NCBI GenBank assembly: GCA_030581615.1
Contig: JAKTTT010000023.1
Span: 245,979-309,978 of the forward strand
DNA from: Alloascoidea africana
Lineage: Eukaryota > Ascomycota > Alloascoideomycetes > Alloascoideales > Alloascoideaceae
Direction of reading: 5' to 3'
DNA: 64,000 nt
Shown: positions 48,487-57,761 of the stretch, piece after piece
How the letters are laid out: each line of letters opens with the position of its first letter
How positions within the stretch are numbered: the first letter of the stretch is position 1
Made by a program: the position numbers and the translations under genes
The notes under the pieces: generated by a model
What the model saw: the letters and a program-made list of their open reading frames with translations, nothing else
Told to the model about the DNA's origin: nothing
The model's database searches: none

Positions 48487-50940
48487 TCAAGCGACATATG
48501 AATAAACATCATTTCCTTCACGTCTTAAAAACTCCCTATCTATCAACCCAGATATCTCCTTTTTGATCTGTTTCACAGGAACAGTACCTCGTCTTTTACA
48601 CTGATCAATAACCTCCGTTGTGAGATCATTATGACTGAGGCGCTTTCTTGCCTTCATGATCCTGATAATTGCTGCCCGGAGCTCAGTCTCTCTTTCAAAC
48701 ACTATAGATGTTTCGGCCTTGTCTCGATCTTCCTTTGCAGCTGATAATTGAACGTAGTTGATCCTTAGCTTGTGTTGTCGTGATTGGAACCCTAGATTAA
48801 CCGAAAATGAACATTTTGAAAATTGTGATGCATCCGTTGTGTCTGGACTAATGTTTAGGATCTTGGCTTTGCCACATACTAGAGAGTATAGCACTTGTTT
48901 CAACTCATCATCGCTCATTGGAGCCATACCTTCTTTAATCGAGTGATAGTTCAAGAATGCTCCATCGCCAACGTTATTGAACAGTAGAAGAACCGATGCT
49001 TGCGCTAAGCTGACCTCCATAAGCTTTGATCCTTTTGTAAAATTGGCCTTTATCGAACAATGGCTGATTGTAAAATTCCACTTTAATTTTCTCCCAGCTT
49101 GCTTTTCTTTATAAAACGTGGTGAATCCTTCAAGGACATTGGCCATTGCAGGGGGTAATAAAAAACTCGAACTGGAATAACTGGGCCATTTGCTTTCAGT
49201 AAGAACATCCACGACAAAATCCATCTGCATTTTCGAACCGTTATTAACTTTTGAAAGAAGTTCCTTGCCAGCTTCAGTATCAGCGAACTTTTCTCCCCAT
49301 GAACTACCACTCGTTTTATCATTAAACATTCCTTCTAATTTCTCAGTGAAACTTGGGCCGCATTCTGTTTTCAGTTGTGAGATGAAGGTTTCCTCAAGCT
49401 CAAAGCTGGAAACCTTGTTCATCAACAATCGGCGGCCAAATTCTCGCCTGTACAACTCCTCAAACAAATCTTTATTGTTTATCAATCTGAATAACTCGAC
49501 GCATCTCTCGATCATTAACTGGGGGCTATCACAGCCTTTAAATCCTGATTTCATTAGATCACCTAGGTATCTGGCCAACTTTCTTGCAGGAATGGCCTTG
49601 TGATCCTCAAGTATTTTGGTAATGACATCTCTTTCCGTATGTCCAAATACTATATTCTCTTTAAGTTCCTTGATTGTTTGCTTTAGCGCTTCCCTGAAAT
49701 CAATCAAATCTTTTATGCTTTGTGTTGACTTTTGATCTATATACGCCAATATCGAAGTTGTCCCCTTCATAACATAGGATTCAAAATAATTTTTCATCTG
49801 ATTTATCGATTTAACTCGTTGCCTTTGTGCATTGTCAGTGTCCAAGTTTCTTGGAAGCACTGAGATTGATAGTTGAACATCATCAACGAGCAATTTTTCC
49901 ATTTTCGCCAGTAATGTTGAATCTCCTGTCTCAACAACTTTGTTAAACCATTGATCAAGAATAGTTGTTGAACAGTTTATTACCATCCCTCGTAAAACGC
50001 TATGCGTCATTTCCAATACCAATTTTTTACCCCCACCAAGCTCTTTTATACGTAATTGTTCCTCGACCTGTCTGCGATTCACATCTTCTATATACGCATC
50101 CACTTGTAAAGTGCAAAGTCCCTGTTTGCAAGCGTCAGTGTAGTACTTACTGCCGTTTTCGATAATTGCTTCGTCCAGCAGGTTCGATGTAAGGCGGCCA
50201 AAAGCCTGATAAAACTTGACAAAGGATTGAAATTGATTTTTGATTTCTATATCGCCTTTATTATCCCGCTCCATATCCAACAAGTCACACGCTCCCTTAA
50301 CAATATGCGATTTGAGATTAAAGCTCTTGACTATGGCGTTGAAAAACATTCCGAGAGCGGTGGGCCAGATCGGCTTTCGTCTAGATGAACCGAGTAAATA
50401 ACTCCTATCCAGATAGAGGAAAATATTACGGATATGGCTGATCTGAAGAGACCATTTCTCCCAGGCATTAATGACCAGTTGTAAGAGTAGAACGGAATCA
50501 TCACCAGTGAACTTTCTCACTATCTGTTGTTTGATCTTGGTTAAATGCTCGAAAAGTCTTTTATAAATCATCTCCCACAATTGCGAAAACTTGTCGTGTC
50601 TACACAGGCTTTCAGCTCCTCTGTAAAGCTCTTCTAGAGAATCAGCCACTGGTTCGTCTCGCAGAATCGCAACAACACATTTTTCCAACTTTTGTTCGGT
50701 TTCCAGATAAAACCTATCGGCTATGCTGGAACTATCGTCAACTTGTGCCGCAGATCGGATCGGAGACAGACTTTTCCGCACCAGCAGCTTTCTAGGCTGA
50801 GTCTGATGGCCTCTCGTGAGAGGTTGACCCATTCTGGGTTTGCCCCAAGACGGCTTTCCAATTGAATGGCTCATGCTCAAAGAGTTCAACGGCAATACTG
50901 TTGGCTTGTGTGGTTCCGCTTTCGTGCGACGATTCACCAT
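48487..50940 (-). CDS. Cullin, CUL4-type (ubiquitin ligase scaffold)
   Basis: An 817-aa cullin, the scaffold of a cullin-RING ubiquitin ligase. The N-terminal repeats show a CUL4-like LEELYRGAESLC, then IRNIFLYLDRSYLL. The cullin homology domain has EELYRREFGRRLLMNK and LKTECGPSFTEKLEGMF. The C-terminal winged helix contains IIRIMKARKRLSHNDL, where the Lys (near 760) is the neddylation site, and the chain ends DVYSYVA. S. pombe Pcu4 and human CUL4 work with DDB1; S. cerevisiae has only the divergent Rtt101. ATG 50940 (MVNRRTKAEP) is chosen because the frame is open further upstream only from a TTG. It is divergent from the next gene, 203 bp away. Confidence 0.87.
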   Translation of the reverse strand: MVNRRTKAEPHKPTVLPLNSLSMSHSIGKPSWGKPRMGQPLTRGHQTQPRKLLVRKSLSPIRSAAQVDDSSSIADRFYLETEQKLEKCVVAILRDEPVADSLEELYRGAESLCRHDKFSQLWEMIYKRLFEHLTKIKQQIVRKFTGDDSVLLLQLVINAWEKWSLQISHIRNIFLYLDRSYLLGSSRRKPIWPTALGMFFNAIVKSFNLKSHIVKGACDLLDMERDNKGDIEIKNQFQSFVKFYQAFGRLTSNLLDEAIIENGSKYYTDACKQGLCTLQVDAYIEDVNRRQVEEQLRIKELGGGKKLVLEMTHSVLRGMVINCSTTILDQWFNKVVETGDSTLLAKMEKLLVDDVQLSISVLPRNLDTDNAQRQRVKSINQMKNYFESYVMKGTTSILAYIDQKSTQSIKDLIDFREALKQTIKELKENIVFGHTERDVITKILEDHKAIPARKLARYLGDLMKSGFKGCDSPQLMIERCVELFRLINNKDLFEELYRREFGRRLLMNKVSSFELEETFISQLKTECGPSFTEKLEGMFNDKTSGSSWGEKFADTEAGKELLSKVNNGSKMQMDFVVDVLTESKWPSYSSSSFLLPPAMANVLEGFTTFYKEKQAGRKLKWNFTISHCSIKANFTKGSKLMEVSLAQASVLLLFNNVGDGAFLNYHSIKEGMAPMSDDELKQVLYSLVCGKAKILNISPDTTDASQFSKCSFSVNLGFQSRQHKLRINYVQLSAAKEDRDKAETSIVFERETELRAAIIRIMKARKRLSHNDLTTEVIDQCKRRGTVPVKQIKKEISGLIDREFLRREGNDVYSYVA

Positions 50941-51143
50941 AACAAGATGGAAACGGAAAGCTGTCTGGATGAGACCTCGCTGCTGATGCCATGTAAGTAA
51001 ACCAAGGCAGTCATCGCTTTCTCGCCAGGAGCGAGACTCTGAGGTTTGCGATCTGGGAGGGTTACCCGGCCCCGTTGATGAACCAGACTTGCCACAATAT
51101 GGCCTGCACAGGTGCGAGAGAGAGAGAGACAAGACACGAACAA

Positions 51144-53035
51144 ATGCGTCTACGGGAGAGGAATAAGGTCCGGTCGAAGGTGATCCAGTTCAAAAGAGAG
51201 CATCATTTTGACCCTCTGGTGCAGCATGTGCTGGGAGAGATCAAGGCAACGGCAAGTCCTGGGGTGTGAATCGAAGTTGCGAGAGGGTGTGTGCTAACAT
51301 TAATTGACATTAGGCAGAGTATGAAACAGCGATATCGTCTATCAAAGATATAGTGAGAGAACAAGTACAAAAGAACCCCAAGCTTCTGGTTGAGAACAGT
51401 GCACTTGCAGTGAACAACATTCAATCCGCGTTATTTCGAACGATCAATAAGCAACGACATGAAGCACAGGCAAGAAGTTCTCGTCAAGGTTCAAAGCTGG
51501 ATTTGGAAAGAGAACGGTATAGACACAGATACAATGAAGAAGATATTGATTATGAAAAGTGTAAAGTGGTTGCGGATTCATATAACAATGACACGAGAAA
51601 GTATACCACTGAGTCCAAGGACCTCCGGGAGGAAATTGTAAACACTTTGGTAGAGTTTACGAAGCAGCATTACGAGGCCATGGGGTTTGAGCCAAGAGAC
51701 AGGATGAGAAGCAAGAATGCTCATTTCCAGGGACAGGGTGATAATTCTCGAAGGGAGTTGCGCATGGAATCGAAAGATAGAGGGCGGCATGAGCACCGAA
51801 GTGTAGATCGTGATCGAGATCCAACGCGAGACAGAGACAGAGACAGAGACAGAGACAGAGAACGGGATCGGGATCGGGATCGGGAAGTGCGAAAAGGTTT
51901 GGGTACAGACAATAGTAATCCTGTGCCAGACGATACTCGAGATGAGAAAAGTGCATCCAGAAACCGGAAAGAAGAACCTCGACTGGATAGTTCAAATGAT
52001 AAAGCTTTGGAGGAGAGAAAAACGCCAGATATTTTGGAAGCTAGAGCATTAGCTGATGAAAAGACATCAGTGGAGCCAGACATAGTTAACAACACCGAGA
52101 TGATGCGATCTGGTAGTACTGATTCTCGGCATCAACCGTCAAGGAAAGATCCCATCATTTCACAGAGTTTTGCTCATGGAAGCAGAGACGTGGAAAACGT
52201 GGATTCTAACAGTTTGGACAAATCCAAACCTCAAGTAGCTGCCTCTACACTGCGCAGACATAATTCTACTGACGAAAGGGAAAAGGCAAGGGAACAGAGC
52301 GAGTCCAGAGCATCGAAGTATGCCGAGAGACGTGATCCAAATGAACATTATTCTCGAGTCCATCACTCTGTTTCTGATCGTTCTTCCAGAGCAGGTTCTC
52401 TGGGCCGGCCACATGAACGAGAACGAGAACGAGAACGAGTTGATAGGTCACGACCCGAGCCTGAACTTCCCCCTGATAGACGAATCAAGGAAGGGCGGCG
52501 TGCTCATCACTTGCAATGGGAGCGAGACGATGATAGATATGTGTCTCACAGGGCCGACAGCTATGTTCCTTCTGCCGACTACAAATATCCAGATGACCGA
52601 GGCGACTATCCACCAAGAACGATTTCCCCTTCTTCTCGCGGCCAGCGACGGCATAGAATGTACGATTCCAGTGCAGACACGCCGCCTCACCATTCCTACG
52701 GCTACAGAGAACGAGGACGGGAACGGGAACGGGAACGGGGACGAGATGGAGAGCTCAGCCGTTTGGAATTCCGGAGGCACTCTCCCGCCTCGAGGGAAAG
52801 ATCCGCCTACCGTTCTGAGACCTCGCGACGAGACAGATACCGGTCGAGGAGCATGAGCAGACGGCGACGGCGAGACAGTCCGATGGGCTCGAGGCACCGG
52901 CGAGATGCCAGTTCTCGACGGCCGCACTACGATAGGGACAGGCCCAGAGACCGCGGCAGCCCAGACCGCGCCGGCCGGGCCTTCGACTCTGGCAGGTACC
53001 GTGAACGAGACGATCGCTATTCAAGGCGACGGTAG
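51144..53035 (+). CDS. RD/RS-rich nuclear protein with one intron, function unknown
   Basis: Not recognised. Exon 1 starts at ATG 51144 (MRLRERNKVRSKVIQFKREH) or one of two in-frame upstream ATGs. Exon 2 starts at 51314 after a TAG acceptor and a GTGCTAAC branch. Two donors keep the frame: GTGTGA at 51264 (50-nt intron) or GCAAGT at 51252 (62-nt GC-AG intron). The product is 609-613 aa. The first ~160 residues look folded and helical. The rest is highly charged, with RDRDRDRDRERDRD runs encoded by GACAGA and GGGATC hexamers (51830-51884) and an SR-rich end (RYRSRSMSRRRRRDS). Such regions are typical of nuclear RNA-processing proteins, but this is inference. Confidence 0.72.
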
Positions 53036-53232
53036 CAGCCGAAATATTATAAAAGAAGGTGGTTCTACGCCAGTAGAAATATAGCGATTTCTGTACAGTA
53101 AGCAAATCGTATATGGTGATGAAGATGAAAGATGCCAACACCCGTTGTGTGTGTCTGCTCCACCACCTTCACCTCCCTCCAAGACTCTAGTCCGTAGCCA
53201 CTAGTCCCTGGTTCTGCCTGCCTGCCTCATCA

Positions 53233-55641
53233 ATGAACGGGATTCTTTCTGCAGTCGAAAAGCTGCTCCTCGTGCCCGTGTCTCTCGACCGCCAGAAGGA
53301 TACAGCGGTTTTGGATCTGACGCCAGACATTTCTATTCTTACCTGTGGTTGCCTCATATCCGAAGCTCTTGCAAACACACTGGTGCACCACCCAGAGTCC
53401 TCGCGAGTTAAGACCAGCAGTGATCAAACAAGTACTGGGAAGCTGACATGTCCTACGTGCCATTTGCAAGCGTCCCTTATCGGGCCTGTGATGGCTATGC
53501 GCGATATTTACTCACTCTTGTGCAAACACCAAGAAGACAGCTTTTCAATCCGCGTTCCATCTTTTGACGCCCTGTCCAGGCAAGAGGAATTGACGAGCCT
53601 TGGGTCGGAATCACAGTCAGTCCCGATTCCAAAGATCATGACAAGCCCAGGGGCCGGGGGAGTAAGCGAGGAGGGCAAGAGCTCTTCTGTGATACAAAAG
53701 AACGAAAAATACAACCTGATTGACCTATTCACAAGGCTTGCAGCATCGACTATATCACGATCTTCCAATGCTTTACTAGCATCCCCTTCATCTTATCTTT
53801 CAACGTATTCGCAAAGCCCTCAACTTCAAAGAAACGAAAGCCATGACAGTTTATCTACGAAAAGTGACCTGCAAGGAACGCAGCCGATCAACATCCCGGA
53901 TTCTTCATCCAGAGCTTCTCTCGCCGTTAATAACCCATCATCATCCTATTACTCTTCATCTATGATCTCTGTGTCTCCATCACTTACTTCTGGATCCAGC
54001 TACACAAAGACAGGGATGCCTTTACTCGCTCACTCCACATCTCCACCTAGTATCATGCGTAGTCACACACCCTCGCCGTCGTCCCATCATCTCGCACCCC
54101 AACAGCAACAGGTAGCGAGCATATCGGGTGAAATATACACGAAAGAAAACCTATTCCAGCACTGTTTCCCCATATATAAAAAACACTACAAACATTCGAC
54201 CCAGTCGTGGAGCTTACTAAAGGGTAAAGGGCTGTCGAGGTCCAGGTCTGGCAAATCTGTGTACATTGGCTCATCAATTTCACCGGATGCAAATTTATTT
54301 GCATTGATAACAGATTCAAAATGGAAAGTGTACAGAATTCACCCAGATCCCAATACAAAGCCCTCGTTACTATGTTTGGGCACAAATACTGGCGAGTATG
54401 GCACTAGCAGTGCAAACATGTTCACGCCAGTGGATGCTCCAACTCCAATGCCTACAAATAACCGACTTCACGTCTATGATAGCGATTTAGTACCGCCAGT
54501 TCACGAGCATTTGTACTGCTCACTTTCTAATAATTTTCTCGTTATTGGCGGGACGAATGGAATCATACGGGTGTACGACGTTTGGGATTCCGGTCGGCCA
54601 GTGTATACCTACGTCACAAAGCTCGAAATTGCAAACATTGCGATATCCCCTGTTGAGAGTTTGGTTGCCGCTGCGCTAATCTCGAAAAACGAAGAGCCTT
54701 TAATATCCTTACACCATGTGCCCGTTGATGCGACCACGTCTACGAGACGGTCTTCTGAAGGAGCAGCCTCTGGTGGTGCAGTCGGTATTGGGGGAGAAGA
54801 ACTAACCAGAAGGTCGTCTGCGACCTCAACAGCCTCATCAAGAAACTCCAAGGATATATTTAGCAAAGCCAATCCGATTATGGTGAGTCTGCCTTATTCA
54901 AATGACCGAATAAATACGATACAGTTCAGCAGTGATGGGCAGTTACTGTCATGCTCCACTTTCAGAGCGTGTAGGTTCATGGCAATTAATGTTCAGAACC
55001 CCAATGAGCCGAAACTGGTACTAAAATCAATAAAGAGGAATCCAATCAAGGATGCGAACTACGAGGGTATAACAGCAATTGAGTTTTTTCCTGACAATTC
55101 GCTGTGTGTTGTTTCATCTGTGGCCTCGAATCTAGTTCCTATTATCATTGAACCTCACCTCTCGGACCAACAGCAGCAGCATGGGGGTGATCCAAATCTG
55201 ACCGGCTTTGGCATAACCTCTTTATCAGGATCGATCTCGGGAATGAACATTTCGCCAGCGTCTTCTCTTTCGTCGTCCTCTACTCCTCTCACGAACCCCA
55301 AGCCGCAGCAGCCTGTTCGGGTGATCAAGATTCCAGAAGTTGGGAACCACATTTATTCAACCTGTGTATCGCCTCGTGGAGACGCAGTATGTTTTGTGGA
55401 TAATAACGGGACGGTTTATTTGATGTATATCCCACACGAAGGGCGGGATTTTGACCGCAAGAAGATTGTCATGTTGACGGAAGTTAGTGGATGTAGCAAC
55501 ATGGGAGAAGCGCCCTCGGTTAAGTTTTCGCCAGACGGGTATCGGATTCACGTTGTTGATAAAAAGGGGACCTTGTATATTGATGACTTTGCAGCGGGCC
55601 TGCCTCAGTACCGGGAACTGGAGAAGTGTAGGGTGCTCTAA
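53233..55641 (+). CDS. PTR3: SPS amino-acid sensor component Ptr3
   Basis: An 802-aa protein resembling Ptr3, the cytosolic plasma-membrane-associated scaffold of the Ssy1-Ptr3-Ssy5 sensor that reads external amino acids and triggers Stp1/Stp2 processing. The N-terminus has a RING-like Cys pattern (LTCGCLISEAL ... LTCPTCHLQASLIGP). A long Ser-rich linker follows. The C-terminal half holds WD40-like strands that fit the family: SWSLLKGKG, SISPDANLFALITDSKWKVY, NFLVIGGTNGIIRVYDVWDS. S. cerevisiae Ptr3 is shorter (678 aa), and the linkers are expanded here. The call is by recall of the family. Confidence 0.72.
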   Translation: MNGILSAVEKLLLVPVSLDRQKDTAVLDLTPDISILTCGCLISEALANTLVHHPESSRVKTSSDQTSTGKLTCPTCHLQASLIGPVMAMRDIYSLLCKHQEDSFSIRVPSFDALSRQEELTSLGSESQSVPIPKIMTSPGAGGVSEEGKSSSVIQKNEKYNLIDLFTRLAASTISRSSNALLASPSSYLSTYSQSPQLQRNESHDSLSTKSDLQGTQPINIPDSSSRASLAVNNPSSSYYSSSMISVSPSLTSGSSYTKTGMPLLAHSTSPPSIMRSHTPSPSSHHLAPQQQQVASISGEIYTKENLFQHCFPIYKKHYKHSTQSWSLLKGKGLSRSRSGKSVYIGSSISPDANLFALITDSKWKVYRIHPDPNTKPSLLCLGTNTGEYGTSSANMFTPVDAPTPMPTNNRLHVYDSDLVPPVHEHLYCSLSNNFLVIGGTNGIIRVYDVWDSGRPVYTYVTKLEIANIAISPVESLVAAALISKNEEPLISLHHVPVDATTSTRRSSEGAASGGAVGIGGEELTRRSSATSTASSRNSKDIFSKANPIMVSLPYSNDRINTIQFSSDGQLLSCSTFRACRFMAINVQNPNEPKLVLKSIKRNPIKDANYEGITAIEFFPDNSLCVVSSVASNLVPIIIEPHLSDQQQQHGGDPNLTGFGITSLSGSISGMNISPASSLSSSSTPLTNPKPQQPVRVIKIPEVGNHIYSTCVSPRGDAVCFVDNNGTVYLMYIPHEGRDFDRKKIVMLTEVSGCSNMGEAPSVKFSPDGYRIHVVDKKGTLYIDDFAAGLPQYRELEKCRVL

Positions 55642-56793
55642 AATGCGAGTGAAGAGCTGGTGTTTTGATTTTCGACAACTTACAATACAATATGATGACG
55701 GGCAAAAGGTCAAAAGGTGAAAAGGTCAGATGCTCAAAGGCTCAAAAGGTTGCTCCAGGGTCTTTTTTTTTTTATTTATTTATTTCTGGTGCTCCTGGAG
55801 CGGAGGCTTTTGTGATCTCGTATGCCTGGCTAAAAGCTAGACGCTTCTATTTCTCCTAAAACTTTTAGCGATGACGTGAATCCGATCCAACTGAGAATTT
55901 CTATAAATACCGGAGCAAGAATTCAACCCCCAATTGCAGGTTCCGGAATGGTGACCGCTCGGTCTACAACCAAAACAACACAAAGCAGCTGTAAGAAAGA
56001 ATGGTCATGGACAGATCTCGCTCTCGCTTCAACCATCTACGAAATTTCAATTTTTTTTTGGGGGAGGGGGATATGGACTCAGATTCAGATACAGATTCAG
56101 ATACAGATACAGACATTGAATTAAATTGTAAAAGTTGGCGCGGGCGGGAAAGCCTAGGAACCAGATTGTAAATAAGCTCATTGGAGAAGCATCTTTTTTA
56201 CGCGCCATGTTAGAAAGAGAAAAATTACTTTTGGCTTTTCCGTGTTTTTTTTGTCTCCTTTCTTTTTTTATAGCTTTGCAAAAATGGATGAAACCGGCTT
56301 GGGACCCAAACATTGGACCATGTCCCGGGAGAAAGCGAAAATGAGAGTGAAAGCGAAAGCGAAAGCGAAAGCAGAGCCAGAATATTTTTCATGTCGGAAT
56401 CGAACTATCTACGTTTGGGGGGTATAAAAGATTGCGGTGTAATAAGAAGAAAGGGAAACGGAAGCCCAAGCTCGTTACTTTTATTATTATCACTTCCAAC
56501 GTGTGTGTAGAAACGTTCCTCTTTGAAGAAACCAAACCTCGATCTTCGGTTCTTCGGGCTTTCCTTGCACCAAGACGGGCTCGGCGAAGAGAAAAGAAGG
56601 GGAGCGTATTATCAGGACAGTGGGACGGAACAGGGAGAAGTGATCGCGGGTGCATTGTCATCTCATCGCATCTCATCTCATCACATCACCGCACAATGTG
56701 GGAATCGCCACATGTTAGAGCTCGGATCTGAAAGATTTGTTCTGGATACCTTCCTGATTTAATTGTCCGGTTTCTTGCTGTTATTCTTGCTCA
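55642..56793. other. Intergenic region with hexanucleotide repeats
   Basis: About 1.15 kb with no supported gene. It contains the GATACA/GATTCA repeat (listed separately), GCGAAA units near 56343-56375, TCATCTCATCGCATCTCATC-like runs near 56660-56690, and duplicated AAAGGTCAAAAGGTGAAAAG near 55710. A frame at 56135-56344 encodes a hydrophobic segment but starts with TTG. Confidence 0.4.
56081..56113. repeat. GATTCA/GATACA hexanucleotide repeat
   Basis: About five and a half tandem hexamers alternating GATTCA and GATACA, in non-coding DNA. Confidence 0.9.
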
Positions 56794-56979
56794 TTATAAT
56801 AGCACGTTTTCTTGCCCTTTAACTTTGCCTTTGCCTGAGGCTTTGCCTGAGGCTTTGCTTTCGCTCCCCAAGAAGTTCCGAGACGCCAGCTCTCTGGCCT
56901 TTTTGGCCTTTTTGGCCTGCTCTTCCTCCTCCGCGGCTGGAGCCCTGCTGCCGGGATAGAAGCCCAATCCAGCGCTCAT
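56794..56979 (-). CDS. Candidate small basic protein, 61 aa
   Basis: From ATG 56979 a 61-aa frame begins MSAGLGFYPGSRAPAAEEEE and continues Lys/Ala-rich (QAKKAKKARELASRNFLG), ending in a basic Ser/Gly-rich tail partly encoded by GCTTTGCCT repeats. A TATATATC element lies about 17-25 bp before the ATG. Composition is protein-like and unlike the surrounding spacer, but I recognise no family. Confidence 0.4.
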   Translation of the reverse strand: MSAGLGFYPGSRAPAAEEEEQAKKAKKARELASRNFLGSESKASGKASGKGKVKGQENVLL

Positions 56980-57026
56980 TCTACGAGAATTAAATTGATA
57001 TATAGTGACACCGTGGGCGCCTGTTC

Positions 57027-57287
57027 ATGTTTGGGTCCGGCGACATGGAATGGGACATGGAATGGGGCCCGCAAGGTTACGGAGCAAATTTACTAAAGTC
57101 GTGGTCGTATCTGAGACTTGGTGCTCCTTTCGAGGCTCCGTGGGCGAGCAATATGAGGCCCGGAAGACTAAAAACTGGAAGAAAAAGCCAAACTGGCTCT
57201 GGTTCTGGCTTTGGCTCTGGTATTTTTACTCCACACATTGAAGAGAGAAGAGATGGAAACGGTTTAAGCACGCAATATACACCTTAA
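57027..57287 (+). CDS. Candidate small protein, 86 aa
   Basis: An ATG-started frame of 86 aa, head-to-head with the 61-aa frame 47 bp away. It begins MFGSGDMEWDMEWGPQGYG, has a GSGSGFGSG run encoded by hexamers, and ends STQYTP. No family is recognised, and it may be a chance frame. Confidence 0.25.
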   Translation: MFGSGDMEWDMEWGPQGYGANLLKSWSYLRLGAPFEAPWASNMRPGRLKTGRKSQTGSGSGFGSGIFTPHIEERRDGNGLSTQYTP

Positions 57288-57761
57288 AATTAGATATTGA
57301 CTATAGTATTTAATTCCACTATGCTTACCAGTTCCAAAGCTTTCCTGATTTTCCCCTGTTATCATGCCATGTGCTTTTTATCATGTTCTGAGCCTGGCCC
57401 CCGAAATTTTCCAAGATGCGCCTGCTTTTCGAATGTGGCATTTATCGGGTCCAAGTTCACTAGCAACATGATACGGGCAGCTTAAATCAATTTCAATTTC
57501 AATTTTCATTTTCAAATTTCAATTCCTTGGGCGGTTCTCTTTTAGTTTCTTTCACAAAGCATCGCTTCGATGGTGTGACCGATGGACATATTTCTGTTTA
57601 AAGTCAACTCCGTTTGTCCACCCTTTTCTCTTATAAAGGTTTAAAGGACCCCAGATTTCAAATAAAAGTTCATCCCCATAATACATAAAAGTCTCTCCGA
57701 CCCTGAATTAAACCAAAGAAAGGGAACACTTTTATATTTTTTACATTTCATCAACAAAAAA
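57288..57761. promoter_or_regulatory. Promoter region of kinase gene
   Basis: 474 bp, AT-rich, with alternating TTTCAATTT/TTTTCATTT runs at about 57488-57525. I see no gene. Confidence 0.35.
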
